A stretch of DNA of 64,000 nt. It comes from Serilophus lunatus (Eukaryota; Chordata; Aves; Passeriformes; Eurylaimidae). The position numbers and the translations under genes were made by a program. The notes beneath the pieces were generated by a model that saw only the letters and a program-made list of their open reading frames with translations, did no database searches and had not been told where the DNA came from. The DNA lies in the NCBI GenBank assembly GCA_013399895.1, contig VXBA01001834.1, positions 372,001-436,000 of the forward strand, written 5' to 3'. Of this stretch, positions 40,801 through 55,800 are shown in pieces. Position 1 is the stretch's first letter, and each line of letters begins with the position of its first letter.

Positions 40801-43800
40801 AACCCCCAAGTTAGATTAAGGCATTATGAAAACTGAAGGAAAAAGAAAATATATATAAAAGGAGGAGGTATACAGCAAGACAAACTTGAAAGAAGCAGCA
40901 CTGGACCATCTGCATTTCTCCAGATTAACTACTTGGAACTGCTGGGATTGCCTAGGCACAGCAGGTCACTAAGGGGATGCATGAAAAGCACAGAGATATT
41001 AGAAGATCTTACTTTCTCACTGAAGCTGCTACAGATAGCACCCAACTTAGCAAGTTTTTATTCAGGTGCACCTTACATGTACAAAAGTACTTAATCAGAT
41101 AAAAATGCATCAGATTCTTAAAGCTTGAGCCACCACCCACAATTCAAACTTAGAAAAGCAATTACTTATTATAGTAACTATAGAAAATGCACAAAATACC
41201 AAAGCTAGTCCTAGACCAGGTAGTTACCATACAGCTGTTAAGTGTGAGCTGAAAGATTTTGGTTAGCAACCCAGCCAGCCAAGTGATGCTTTCTATCTAA
41301 AGGATCTACTGTCAATCTTGTGTCACATAGTTCCCACTAACTACCAGTGAAAGAATTCAAAGAGATGCATATTATGAGTCTGATGACATAGATGTGTGTG
41401 CATGCACGCAACTAAGTTTTAAACTGTCTAGATTTATATTTGCTTTCGAGAGAAATACAAGTTCCTACGCTTTTTTAAAAATGTCTTAATTTGGTTTTAC
41501 AGCAAGAGCAACTTAAGCTGTTAAAAGAGTTCAACTCACCTGCTGCAAAGAAGAATCCTGGGAGAAGCCAGTTTCTTTAAAGTCAATTTCATCATCACTG
41601 GAAGAATGAATGTGGCAGGTAGTAACCTATAAAAAGAAACTGGGTCATCTGCATATCATCTGACAGACACTCCTGTACACTCACACTATTTGGCTGAATC
41701 TTCAGTTTTGTATCAAAACAAGAAATTGAACTATTGAGTTTTACCAAGTGCTATACCACATAAAACAGTTCCTCAAATATCTCTGTGACATTAACACATA
41801 CATGAAGCCAAAGATGATTCGGACTACTTCAAAATGACTATTTAACATGAAAAAAGCCAGTTTACTGCTGACTAGAGAGACAAAACCCAAAAAATCTTGT
41901 CTTCAGAGTTGTTGCCTCAGTAGCCACTGTTTTAAACATTAGTAATGAAAGAAAAGACTTTCATTGGATGATATGACTAGTGGGAATAGTTTGTTCAGTG
42001 ACACTGCTACTCAAGCAACATATTCTTAGAAGTACTCATTTTCCATCAGAACAGCATTCCAAAAGCAATTTTAGCTGCCACAGTAATTAATTAACTAAAG
42101 GAACACTAGTAGCAGCTGACCCTTAGGACATATTCTATGAGAGGCCACTGGTACAAAGCAAACCTACAATGACAAAGTTCATACTGCACTATAATATACT
42201 GCATTACTTTTCACAGTCCTACATTTTCATTCTACAGATTCTCAAGTGATGTCAGGTGGTTCTTGGATTCTTCTTATTTTTTAAATACAAGTCGATTCAA
42301 AAGGAGTGCTGAAACACATACAAGGCTTCATACAAGACAAGCTTCTTTCCATGCTCCCACAAATATTAAAGGACAATCCCACAGTCAGGATGAATGTGCA
42401 ACAAATGAAGAAAGTTGTTATATGAAGTATATTGTCCTTTTATGCTTTTTCTTCTGTTAGTGTAACACTTATTTAACAAAATAATAGGGACCACAAATCT
42501 TGCAAATCTAGCATTCAGCCCTGCACTGCAATTCACAAGCCACAAGTACCCTGACTTAAAGATAGTGAAATTATGAAGAAAACCTATCAACACCAAAACT
42601 ACCTAAGTGGGAAAAAATAATAAAAGACCAAGTTTCTGTGTCTGGAGAAAATCTTTTGTATCAAATGACACACAAAGCCCGCTGAAGATGCGCACTCAGT
42701 GGATACTTATGAAGACATTCTGGCAAAGTCTGCACACTTCAAGGCACCTATACAGCAGCCCATAATGACGTGAGCTGCCCTCGATACCGACATCTCCACG
42801 TGGAATATTTTGAGAGGAGAAAGGTTAACATGCTTACTCTCTTCTACAACCACAACTTGTTGGGAAAAAAGACACCCAAACCAAAGTAAGAAGCTCGCTA
42901 TTTAATTTTAGTTACTACTAATTAACAAGTTTGTCTCCAGGAAAAATCCTGCCCTTACTGCTCTAAAAGAAACAAGCTCAGGACTCGCAATCAAGAGGAT
43001 GCAAGCTCAAAGATCATACAATCATAGAATATCAAGAGGTAGGAAAGAGCCTTAAAGCTCATTTGGTCCCAACCCCCCTGACTGCTTGTTTATTGAAGAA
43101 TAAATATGAAAAGAACCTAGCATTACTTCACCCTAATAAATAAACAAACAGCAGAATGATGCCAGGAGTGGGAACCCTCATATCAAATTGCAGCAAGTAA
43201 CTCCCAGAGTTCTGCACTGCTCAGCCCAGTCACATTCTAACACTAACGCTGGCACTTCTCACAAACAATTCATTCTAATGTGTGACTTCTTTGCCTCATT
43301 TCCTGGCAGTACTGAGAAGGATTTTCTTAAGAGAAAGGAACTACACTCCAATTCTCAAGGCAAATATTAACAATTTGTCCTGTAGACCATTATTTTTAGG
43401 CTTGGGGAGTTATACTCTCCTCACCTTTAGGTATATGTCATAAACTTTTGATATCATGAGTAATAAATACTGATAGGATGCCACGGACACACACCCGAAT
43501 TGATACAAAGTCTCTTGTGCAAACCTAGTATTACACACTGTGTATCACTCTTTACCGTACCAACATCATTAATGCACTTTGTCTAATGAGAAAAATCAAC
43601 ATTTACTCCCCATCTGTTTAATCTTCAGCTGGGGAAGTGAAAGTGGGCAAACCTAGTGACCTAGTGCCTACCTTCTTTAAGAAGGACGACCAGCACTGAA
43701 GTAAAAAAACTAAAATTCCTGTAAATTCTGTGAAGTGTTTTGGAGAAACTCTGATACAGTTCTGCACGCTCACTTCTAAGTCTGCAGTTACTGTTGTTAC

Positions 43801-46800
43801 ACAAAATGTAACAAGAACTTTTTTGAAAGACAGCAAAGCCTAAAGAGGGAGAAAGACAGCCAAAGGGATAAAGTGTTGATAGACTTAAAATCAACGTCCC
43901 CAGTGCAGAACAATTGAAAAAGCCATGTTTCATGGCTGTAGAAGCAGTTCATTATACATGGAATTCCAGAAGACGTAACTTGTTCCATTACAGTAAAATA
44001 GCTCTCTCTGCTGATCAGCAAATAACTGAAGCATTGAGTACTCAAGATCAGTTATTTATAGCCTTCACACAGCCAACTCAGTTATGTGTTTTTTAATGAA
44101 CCTCACAGTGTAAGAGTATGTGAAAGTGCAGTAGATCCAGTATGTTGACTGAAGATCAAATATGAGAGTAAACCACAGTTCTATCATTCAGGTCAGGCAC
44201 TTCAGTGTGTTTAAATATTCTAGTCATGTCTGATGTATTTTCCTCAACATCTTGCTTAGCATAGAAAAACCTTGAGCCAAGTAAGTAAGCCCACTCACCT
44301 ACCCAACAAAAAATACAGGGCTAATTCACAGAAAACCAAGAAAGGCGTGCTTAAGATCTTGTCTGGGGACATTGACAACCTGCACTGTCCATCATGTGTG
44401 ATTTTTCACCTATAAACATTAGTTCTGCTAAGCTGTTGATGAAAACATCCCGAGTTAAAACAACTTGCAGAAGAGCTTAAAACACTCAGACAACACCAAG
44501 TTGGCCAGGTTTATAGATGAGAGGGCAAAGAACAAAACACAGATCAAAGTATGGCTATTATGACAACATTATGACTGGGAAGATATACTGTGGTACTGTG
44601 CTTTCAGGATATACTAAAACAATAACCTTAACATAAACCTGACTCAGTAAAACAATCAGCTGAGTTTTCCAAGACTGAACTTTGCAGATGGTATTTCAGA
44701 TAAAATAAATTGTCTTACTGCTTTGTATTTCTATTCTACTGAAAACTGTAGAGTTTGGAAATAAGTTTTTAATTAAGTTTTACTACTGTTACATCATCCA
44801 AGCAAATGATAACATAACTAAAGAGGTAGTTACTGTTGCTTATTATAAATCAACCTAAAATTCTTCTGTTTCACATAATCCTTCTCCTGGTCTTGACCAA
44901 GAGCTGGTTTCTAACCAGAGGTAAAACAACATTAATCTACAAGCACTATGCATTTCTTTGCACTTCTCTGCATTCACAGGCTCATGGAAAAATGCCTTAT
45001 GTACAGCAGCTAGTCCCACTCACAAGTTGCACAATTTCAGATTAATTTTCTATTGCTTCTATTGACATCTGTTATGCTCCAGTGACTATATTACACTGAA
45101 ATAGCAAATATAACATGTTAGTTTTACAGCCCAATTAATATAGGATCAGCACAAGTTAATTAATGAAGCCACATGCAAAGCACTTCATTCCTGGAAAAGC
45201 CAGATATATTAAAATTCATTAGTTGGTCTGCTGACTTTGCCAACAGTCTCTGCTTATTAAAATCTCCAAGTGATTACTATGTGTAACATGATTACACAAA
45301 ACTCTTCATACCTCTACCTAAGTTTAGTGTTTTTCTAGAAGTGTAATCACCACAGCCGTGTGCAGAAGAAACGTGGCAGGTGCACAACAATATGCAAAGT
45401 TATGTGACTTAAGCAAGGTCAGTACCACAGGCAGTGGAATGCAGGTAGCATTTTCCCATTAAACCTACACAGGGTCATTTACATCCTGTAGATAAAGTGA
45501 TTAGCAGCAGCTCTTGCACTTTTAGTTTGTATTCTTGAAGCAGACAGGAGTTTTCAAGGACACTAACTTGAAATTGTAAAGAAATCCTCATTCTTAGAGA
45601 TTGTCTGGTATTAGTTATTACAACCTGAACTTCTGCATTACTCCCATATATTAATGATATGACTTCAGTTGAAAAATAAACTAAGAATCATCAGTTCCAC
45701 AGCTCAACAAGTAGATGAATTTCTCATAAGTACGCAGTATTTTGGAAGACTGACAATGTTGCTGACAAAAAGAAACCAGAGCCCAAGTAAAGCAGCAGCA
45801 ATTTTCATACTTCATCCATCACTACTTACCAAGTCCACTGTATTCCTCTTGTTAGTTTCTCCTAAAGAGTTTGTGCAGAACGTCTCCCATCGCTCTCTGA
45901 CCTCTTCTGGAAGCTCTAGCCACAGGAAACCAAAACCCCAATTAGATACTACCAACGATGAAGCATCACTTAACTTTCAAATGTTTTCTTTTACTCTACT
46001 AATACTGGAAATACAGATACATCCTCCTAAACTCAAAAGGTTACTCCATACAGCAAACAAGTCCAAATAAGGTAGGTCAGCATCTCTTTGCATCTATTTC
46101 AGGGAGCTTTGATAATGTTTGGAAAAAAAAATAAAAAATACTTAAGCCTATGTTTAAGGACAGCTGGCTTCAAATGGAATGCTTCAGAAGTAATCAGTAT
46201 TTTCTTTTACCCTATTTTATTAATTTCCTCAGCATTTGATAAGTGGAGCTATGAAAACAAACTTAATACCGTTAATCAGTACCTTTAATGAGTTGTTGGA
46301 CTAGTGTACTGTTTGGCCCCTTGTCTGTACTATGCACAATGCAGTTTGCTATCCTGGTCAGATGGCCCATATAGCCATGGCGTCTTCCTCCTTCAGCCCT
46401 GCAAGACATAAAAGAACTCAAATGCCCACACTAAGAGCAACTGTGCTACTCTATTTTGTTATAAAACACTCTACCAGAGTCAGGATGTCACACAAGGCAA
46501 ATAGCATAGTGCTTCCACAGCTAAAGGGGTGCATCTTAAAACCAAAGGCTCACAAAAGTACTCAAGAATTTAAGGTATAAACCAGTTTGACTATACTGAG
46601 CCAGTTTAGAATTAATGAGCATGTAAAGTACCAAGAAGGAAATACAAATGCATTAATGTTTGTGGGTATGTAGAAAGAAAAACGTAGAGCATTATCAAAA
46701 TAAGAACAAAAGTAGCAACACATCCACAGATTTTAGGAAATTTCTCTTGCCGAGTGTATATTGCAAAACCCCAATACAGCAAACATTCCTTCAGAGCTTT

Positions 46801-49800
46801 GAGTCCATGATCAGAAGGGAAAAGAGTTCTTAAGCATGCCTTAGTATTTCAGAGCTTCTTAATATTACATTTAGCATACTAAATTAAATTAGGACCACTG
46901 TTTTCCTGAAATTTAGGAATGACATTTACATGCTTACCAAAGACAACATTACAAGGCTATTTCTTATGACAGAACTGCTTTGCAAAAAACAGGAATTACC
47001 AGATGTTAATAATAGTGCTCTGAACACCTATTAGCACTTTCAACCATTCTAAATCTGACCAAAAAGCGATAATGAAGTCCAACTGATTTTCTAGCATTTC
47101 ACTGCAAGACAAGACTTCTGCTGCCTCAGTTTAAGGTTTTGTGTTTTAAATGAAAACCAAGGAAGGCCAACTCAGGTTTGGCGAGACAAACCTCTCACGA
47201 ACTTGACTGAAACCTTTGTGAAGAGACAGAAGTTCAGGAAGCAGCTTATGTTATGCAAAGACAAATCATATGATTTGATTTTCCACTATCATCACCTAAC
47301 ACACGAGGTAACTGAAATTATGCCAATGCAAGATTATCATGAATTAAACTATCACACTGATTACAGGAAGAATTTGTAAGAGATTCCTGTCTTATTTTTG
47401 TGACTGCTTAGGTAACAAGTACATTCAAAACAAGCAGCACGGGATGATGGCAAAGGTTTTAGTTTCTAATACAGGATATGCCATAAAGAGTGTATTTGAC
47501 AAACTGAACTGATTTGTCATTGCATAGCAAAAAAGACTAGAATTCAATTTTATCTTCTGTGAGCAAATGCTTATTAAACCCAGTGAATCAAACAACTTTC
47601 TACTATGCCAGATTTTTACTAGCAGAAAGCAATGACCCTTAAGCTTCTAGAGCTGCTTGAAATAACATTAAATGATAGAATTCAAAAGGACTAAAAAATA
47701 CCCATCTCTTGAAACAGCTAAGCTAAAAATACAATTAGATTATATTTATCTGTCATAGCTGAAGTCATTGCTGTACAAAACTGGACAAAGCAGTGAATTA
47801 CAACAGTCTGCTTACAGATAAAAGCACAATCTAAGATTTAAAACACATTTTCTTCATTAGTATTTGCAAACATGAGACTGAATATTTAATTAACTATCAA
47901 GAACAGTATTTTCCAAGCAAAAGTTAAAGTTTTAGGTTGGAGTTCTTTCCGTAACTTTTCATGTGAGAGGCTAATTGCTGACAAAGCTGGCAGCTCTCTA
48001 TTACCTCAGGAGAGGCTGATGTAAAATAGAAGACATGCAGAACAGCACGTCTCATACAGTTAAACATTAAGCCACGTTCCACATTTTCTATCTCCCTCTT
48101 CACCATCCTTATTTCCAGGTCAGTCACAATAGCCATATACTTACTGATTCACATAAGATAAGAGAAACAAGAATGTTTTGGGGAGTGGCACTGTCTCAAG
48201 TAACCAACCAGCAAAGCAGCAGCACTATCCTAATTAGTTAATTCAGTATTTTGACAAGTCAGAGCTAAAATTTACTGTTCACTATCTCCTGAGCCAAACT
48301 TAGGAGCCTTCAGAGAACTGTTTTACCACCTCACGTAAAGGCTTGAGGTTTTTTCCTTCTGCTACAAAAACTCTTTCAGACAGTGCTAGCTACTTCAAAC
48401 TTACATCTTTTTATACACATACCTTTAGAAGGTATTCCATTGCTGACAACTTGGCTTTTACTACTTAGGCATCTGATGCTTCCCACTATATGATATGCTT
48501 TGATGTGTTCACAAATAATTCTCAATTGCTTACTGGGGAAAAAGTGTTTCCTGTCCTCTCAGAACTTACAATATATTTCTGCACTTGAATATAGGTGAAC
48601 TTGAAAGATCATTGGCAAGAATGACAACTATTGTGTTCTCAAATGATCAGGGGAAAAGCATTAGAATGCTACAGAAGGCACAACAGAAAGCTTTAATCCA
48701 AATACTAACATAGGAGTGATCTTAGAATTGGCCAGATCACTTCTGAATTGGCTATACATTTATTTCACAATTCAAGTCTTATGTAGACAACTGCAGGTAA
48801 TGAGAACTAATTACTCACTGTTTCTTCTCATTCATCTCCCATGCTTCAAGTATTCTTTCTATTAATTGGCACTTAAGGAAGAGCTGTCAAAAAAGCAAAA
48901 TATGCTTAGGAGCAGTACAGTGAAACACTATTATACATTTTACAGTGGATACTAAAATTCACAAGACAACTAATTTCAGGTTCAGGATACATACTTTCAT
49001 CAGAAATAGCAGTCAGATCACAATCAGAAATCTAAAAGCTAAACCTGTATTATTTCTACTCCTCCCTGTAAGTGCCGAGTTGCAATAGCATAAAGCTATT
49101 GAAATAGCAATTTTAATTCTTAAAAATAGGAGGAACTTCCTCAAGGAAAAGTAATACTTGTAGCTTTGTACATGTGCTCACTTTGGGGCAGCAAAAATTC
49201 TCCTCTATGGCATCTTCAGGTTTAACACCTTGAACTGATATTTTAAGTACATTTAGTAAAATTGGAGTATATTTTATGTAACTGTTCCAATACCATGCAA
49301 ATAGGAAAATTCAAAAGAGTCACAAAAAGCACAACTCACATGTTTCAGTAAGAGATTGTCCCCAGTGGAATCCTGATCTGTAATTGTGCCATTGTCTGTG
49401 CTTTCAAGAGGACTTGCAAGAATCAATGCAATACAGATTTCTACTTGAGTATGCAGAAAGTTATTCCACGTATACTTAAAAAACATGTCCTGAAAAACAA
49501 ATTCACCAAGGTTTACGCACATCAAGATCTTTTCATTGAACATAACCAATAGTCTCATCCCACCAAATCATTTTAATGACTGCACTGGAAGAAATTCTTT
49601 AAGTTTTACACTAAGAATTATTGTGCAAGAAAAAAAATTCTGACCTACAAAAACATTAATTCTTGTGCTTGCCATTATCTGAACCCAAGGAATACTACAC
49701 TGGGTCAGAACAAGCACTCAGCCGTAAGAGGATTTATTATAGGGGTCACCATAATGCACTTTTAGACTAAAAGGACAGGGAGACGAGATGCTCCACACTT

Positions 49801-52800
49801 AGATTGTTCCTGCTAGCTGGAGCCCAGAAAGTCCCAGAGTTCTTGACAGATTTCTCTGAGGTTACTTAATCTTTCTAGCATCTACACTACCTTTTCACAA
49901 GCATGCTCCTCACTTCAGTGAGATTCTTTACAGAATCATATCTGTCTGTGTTGTTGAATCCATCAGCTACTCACATTATCTAGTTCAGTTTAAGGTTATT
50001 AACAAGGCATAAGACAAATATTGAGGCTGACATACAATAAGCAGTGTTCATTTAGTCTTGGTCCTGCTTCTCCCCATTTTTACTTTTAAAGAGAGATAAG
50101 ATTTTTTCAAACTTTTCCCCTAGTTAGTTTAGACTACTTACTGCAAAACTCAAATGACTGCTGTCACTGCTAAAGTGAAATGAGTTCTGAAAACATGTGC
50201 AGTGATTGGAACAGCATTAAATAATTTTAGTCTAATTCAAAGTACAGCTAAAGGTCTCCAATCTTCCTTCAGTCCTCCTAAACTAATGACATCCTTCCAT
50301 AATTTTTCCTAACAGGCAAGTCTGCAAAGTAAAACGTGCTGTTTCAGCAAACAGCATGTGGTACCAAGGCTTGTATGGCTACAATTCCTTTCCTTATGTA
50401 AAATCTGCAACAGAAAAATGTGTACAAGCCTCACTGAATTTAGTTTACAAAATAATCTTATTGTAAGAATATGCAAGTATTCATAGCATGTACAATCCCT
50501 TAGCCAATGCATCTAGCAAGAACTTCAGCTACAGTGAAGTTTAGCTATTTGTACATAAGTTAGCACCTGCCTGCAAACCCCGTTGTGAAGAAAATTTGAG
50601 ATGAAAACATTTCAATCATACTGCATTAATCAGTTACAGGAAAAATAGATTTTGCACTAAAACAATTTGGGGTAGAGACGGTATTTACAGTTTAAATTCA
50701 CAACTGCCTGCTTAAAGTTTCCATACTGCTCAGAAATGAGTTTAAGTTCTGCATGATTTGCTTGTTATTGTTCAATTGATATCAACATTGAAATTTCTTG
50801 GGTGAACCTAAGCACAAAGACTACATCTGCCATAGTGGAAGTATGAGGTAGGAAGTAGTCAAAGCACATTAGCAAAGAGCAATGAGTTAACTGAGTTTGT
50901 TGTGCACTACCTTGCTTTGATGTTTGAAGGTGTACAAGCTACCAGGAGTAACTGTTCCTTTATAGGAACAGCTTAGGAAGAGAATGAAAACAGCAGTGAA
51001 GACTTGCATGTGGCTGAAAACTTGAGAACATACAAGTGAAAATGAGCTTATTAAGAAAACTACTTCATGTATTTATGAAGGTGTAGCAAATAAGAACCAT
51101 CCAAGCGATCACGGGAAAATGCTGACTTCAGACAGATTAATTTAACAATAAAATCCAGTATTAAAAGCTCTTAAGTCAAACAAAAGAAATCACAACACAA
51201 ATGTGCTGTAAAGTTAGGCTGGAAAATTATCTGCAGTGACAGAAAAACCAGACAAAATCTTAAGAGCAATCCATGAAAATAAAGAAGACAGCATTAACTT
51301 CTTACCAGTATTACTCCTATGCTGTTAAGTTCTATAAGCTCCTGATTCACACTGCTTGTATTTGTCTGTAAAAGGCTAGATATTAATCTAATCACATTTA
51401 AACGTGTGTTTCCCACAGGTGGATCCAGTACACCCCAAGTTGTCTTCATGACACTTTTCTGAAAAAGGAAAAAGGCACAGATATAAAACCCATTAAAATC
51501 TCTTTTCATTCCGAACATTATGGTTTATTTCAATTCCATAGACAGGAAGTACTAAAACCAGCCATGTGAAAACAACAACTTTGTAAAAAGTTGGACTGGA
51601 TCTCGAAGTAGATGAAGTCTACTCAACCTTGAGAGGAATTAGAAGGCAGTTTCGAAGAAATTATACTCACTGATTAATGCAGCTATAGTCTACATTGCTG
51701 CAGCATACACAAAACAGCCAGGTGGACAGTCTTTAAATATATTATAATGCCTCAATGACTGACATCCTCTTAGCTCATTTACTCCATTTCTCAAATAAGG
51801 CAAATATCTACGGATGCTCATTTAACTAGTACTCAACATGGGCAATAAATTCAGTAACTTCAATAGCTAATTTATTCAAATGCTAAGCAAGTCCAGCCAT
51901 CAGAAATCACTCAGTTATGAGACCCTGCTTTTACTGTAATACAGACCTGTATGTTGTCATGTTGTTGCAATACGTATAAGACAGTTTCTTTACATTTTAT
52001 TACCTCTTTTGCATTCATAAACTGAATTCTCATCTCCTCCAGGCTAAAATAAACTTCACCAGTACTGTGACTGCCTATCATGTATTTCATACACCTCTGG
52101 TCTTCATGCACTTTGCTTCAATTAATTACACTTACTTTTGGAGGCTCAAGTAGGAGCTCATGGAAGGATGAAAGTCTTGCTTTTATGGCTTCTAAAACAC
52201 TTTTGTTGACAGAGTATGTGGAATTGCTCATGCCTGGAGGACAGATCTCTATATGGCCTTCAAATCTAAAACACACACAAACAGAATCTGACAATGCATA
52301 TCAAAACTATAAAATATCTTTGAGGTATTTAATAGCTCTGAAAGGATGTTAAAAGAATGAAGAGGCAAAAATGCAAAAACACCAGAGTTACAAGTATGAA
52401 TTTAATGTGAATCAACGGTTGAACCAGATTTTCCCAAATACCACCCCTAGTATTTTTAGGTGTATTGTGCTTGACATCTCAAAAATCATTCTGAAATTAA
52501 AAATTACAGCTCTACTTGCTCTTTTGAGGCAGATAAAGAGCTTCATTTATCTATCACAAAGCAGAAGTTGAATGTACCAAAGAGATCTGTTCAGCAGTTT
52601 CTCCAAATTGTTGCAATAACACTACAAATAACTTTTCAAGAAGTCAATATTCACTGCACTATACATATTTATTCCTTGTAGCCAGAAACAAACTGTTAAA
52701 AAGTAATTAAGTCTGATCTGTCAAGTGGTACTTAAACCAACTTTAAGAAAAAATTGCAGAAAGATCAGTCATGTGGTGAAAGTGCAGTAATGCCAACCAC

Positions 52801-55800
52801 AATCACTTGGTGTGCATTTTCACTCCTTTAGCTACAACAAGCCACAGAAATGGTTTGGTCACAAGTACATGGAAGACATTTGCCACTGCAGGCATCATTC
52901 AAGTGAAATAACAACACTTACGTCTGTCGTCTTGTCTCAAGTAAGGTCAGTAGTATTTGGATTGCACTGACTATTGCAGATTCATTTTTTTCTTTGTGAA
53001 AAATATTAGACAGGAGCTGCTCTATGATTTCTTGTCTGAAAGGAAAAGCATTGGTATCAACTAACACTACCTCAGGATACAGCTGTTAGCAGAAGTAGCT
53101 ACCAATTGCCCATGTGAAATTACTAAGGGCATAATACCAAGTCTATGGTAGCCATTTCAGGCTATCATAGACTATCACTTCAGGTATCATAGGACAATCA
53201 CTTCTATCCTCAGTGTCTCCACTATGTTTTTTTATTCCTTCCACTAATCCAGTTTTTTGATCTGACCAAAAAAAAAAGCTTTCAGTCAGATCAAAAGCCT
53301 GGTTCAGCTTACCATAACAGCCACACAGACCTAAACCTATAATCAGCAAAAGAAGGGAATACAGGAGAATGTTCTCTGGCAGAAACATACACTTAGATTA
53401 ACTTAAAACAAGTAGCAGAACAAAGTCAAAGTCTCCCATGTTTAGTCTGTGCAGTATCAAGCTGACTTCCACATGTGAGATCCTGTCAAACCAGGCAGCA
53501 CCAGAAGTATTTTAACGAGACAACTCCTTCCCCACACCCTCACAAGAAAGTCTTCCAGGTAGTGCTCTGCTTACTTGCCAATTTATTTTAATTTGCACAA
53601 ACACACGATGGGCAGACAAGAAAATGCACCATAAAATCACAGCTTGCCATTTCTGAAAGGTAGAAAGTTAAATACTATTTTTTCATGAAGTGAGAGTAAA
53701 ATTAGAAATTCAAAGCAACTTACTTCTCTAAACTTGCAAGCAGCGGATCTGGTTCTGAACTGTTCTGTACTTGCAACATCTGGTCTCTGCTTAGACGAAT
53801 AATTTCACAGAGTGACTGTGATGCATTTGAATGCCTCTGAAACAGCAAAATATCATTTTTCACTACAACAGTAAAAAAAAAAGGCAAGTAGAAAGCAGTA
53901 AAACTGGAAGTTCTGATATCATGCTGTACAGCTGAACAGACAGACCCAGGAGACTGTCACACTAATACTTACATCTTCATCTTGAGACGGGTGTACAATT
54001 TCCACGAGCCTCTGGATAATTCTCTCCTCATTTAGCCACTGTAAAAGCGTTTGGGGATATAAGAATTTTTTCCAAGTGAATTAATTAAATGAATTAACAA
54101 AATTGAAAGTAGCCTTTTGAAAGCTGCTCAAGTCATGCTATCATTACTTCTAAATGAGGACTAGCAACATTTCAGAAAAAAAGTAAAATTTAGTGTTTCT
54201 GAACCACATTAAAGAAAGCAAAGCTTATTTTAAAATTATACTTCAGGCTTGATGCCAAGAAATGTTCAGTAAGGTCCAAAACAATATCAAAATTGCAGCT
54301 GTCAGTTTAAAATTAGATATTAAAGGCCAGGAAAGAGATCAGACACTTGAGTTCCAAGCTGTCCCCTGCAGCACAGAGGTTGAACTGGAAAAGCATCAGC
54401 AGAAACAGAAAAAAAACACACACTCCACAAACAAAACCCCACACATCCAATTTCAATTTATGAAATAAATTTAATAAAATCAACAGAAGAGAAACCATCT
54501 TATGGTTCCCACCTTAGGCAAAAACTCTGAGAAATGTTACTTACATTTAGCACTTCTTGCCGGGGCTGTGGAGGCTCTATGCAAGTCAGTAGCCTGAGCA
54601 ACAAATCCATGATAGCAGAGGTCCCTATGTGCTTAATAATAAGGTCTACAAAATCATGCTTCCTCTTTAAAAAATCCACAATCTGGAAATTAAAAAGTAA
54701 GCTTATATTTGCTTCTCTGTATTTCACATGATGACACTTTTCATTTCTCTCTTACCAAACAGACAACATAGATGAGACCTTCTTAAACACTTCTGCCACT
54801 TAAAGCTTTGCAGTACAAGGCAAGACAAAATAATACAAAGGTAGAGAGCAGCAGAAGTGGCATATGGCAGATCTATACAACATGCAGTATGTCCTGGACC
54901 TCCTCTCAAGCCCAACTTGCCAGGCATAACCTACTTATAATTCAATGCAGAATCAGTTTTCTTTTTTGATATGAAGCTCTCTCATCCCTGCTTAGCGAGC
55001 AAAGCTCAGCGCAGCAAAGTCTTAACACAATACAGACAGTATCTAAGGCTTGAGAGCCAAGTCATTGCAGCTGTTTGCAGTATTGGGCCACATGAACAGA
55101 GTACAACAGCATTTCTGAGCAAGGACCCCAAATGTTTCTCACTTTGTTCTACAGTAACTCGTCACATCAAGTCAGACCCATGCTCACTGATTCAAGCTTT
55201 TCACCTTTGCCTCTAACAGCAATTAATGCAGGTAGCTTAGGTCAGTGTATTACATAAGGCAAAAGGTAAGCTCTCACATGCTGATTGCATGAACAGCTCA
55301 GACAAACCTGAAATACATCTTACTCAACCAAGTGTATTTTTTAATCCTGTGCACAATAAAAAAGGTCCTCAGCTAGTATGGAAGCTGAATGCTTTCTTTT
55401 GACTCTGCTGCTACCCCTCAAACATGTAGTGTTAAAGCAGAATTGCTGAGTACTACAGTTTTATCAGAGCACTTGTTAAATTGGTGGGTTTGCAAATATT
55501 TACCTGTTCTGGTTTTCTGCTTATAAGAATACTTAACACCTTGCTGAAGAAACTGGCCAGTAGAGGGTTTAGAGGAGATTCATTTAAGAGAAAGCTGTAC
55601 AGTTTCATGAGCAAGGATTCTTCTTCTCCCAGCCGATCATTGATCTGTGAGACATCTGATGTCAGCAGCTCACACGATATGTTTGGGTATCTGGGGAAAA
55701 GAAAAAGATTATCCATCATTCATACTTCAGAGTTCTCACCATTCCAGCTCTGAAATCAGAACCTGGTAATGCTTCTGACCAAGTTTTCAAGTAAGGTTGG

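Noticed and set aside
45669..46070. 133-codon plus-strand open frame
   Set aside because: It overlaps PPP6R3 exon 12 on the opposite strand, so its openness partly mirrors a real exon.
53159..53206. ATCATAG motifs suggesting another CR1 tail
   Set aside because: The motifs are irregular and no adjacent CR1 3' body sequence is present.
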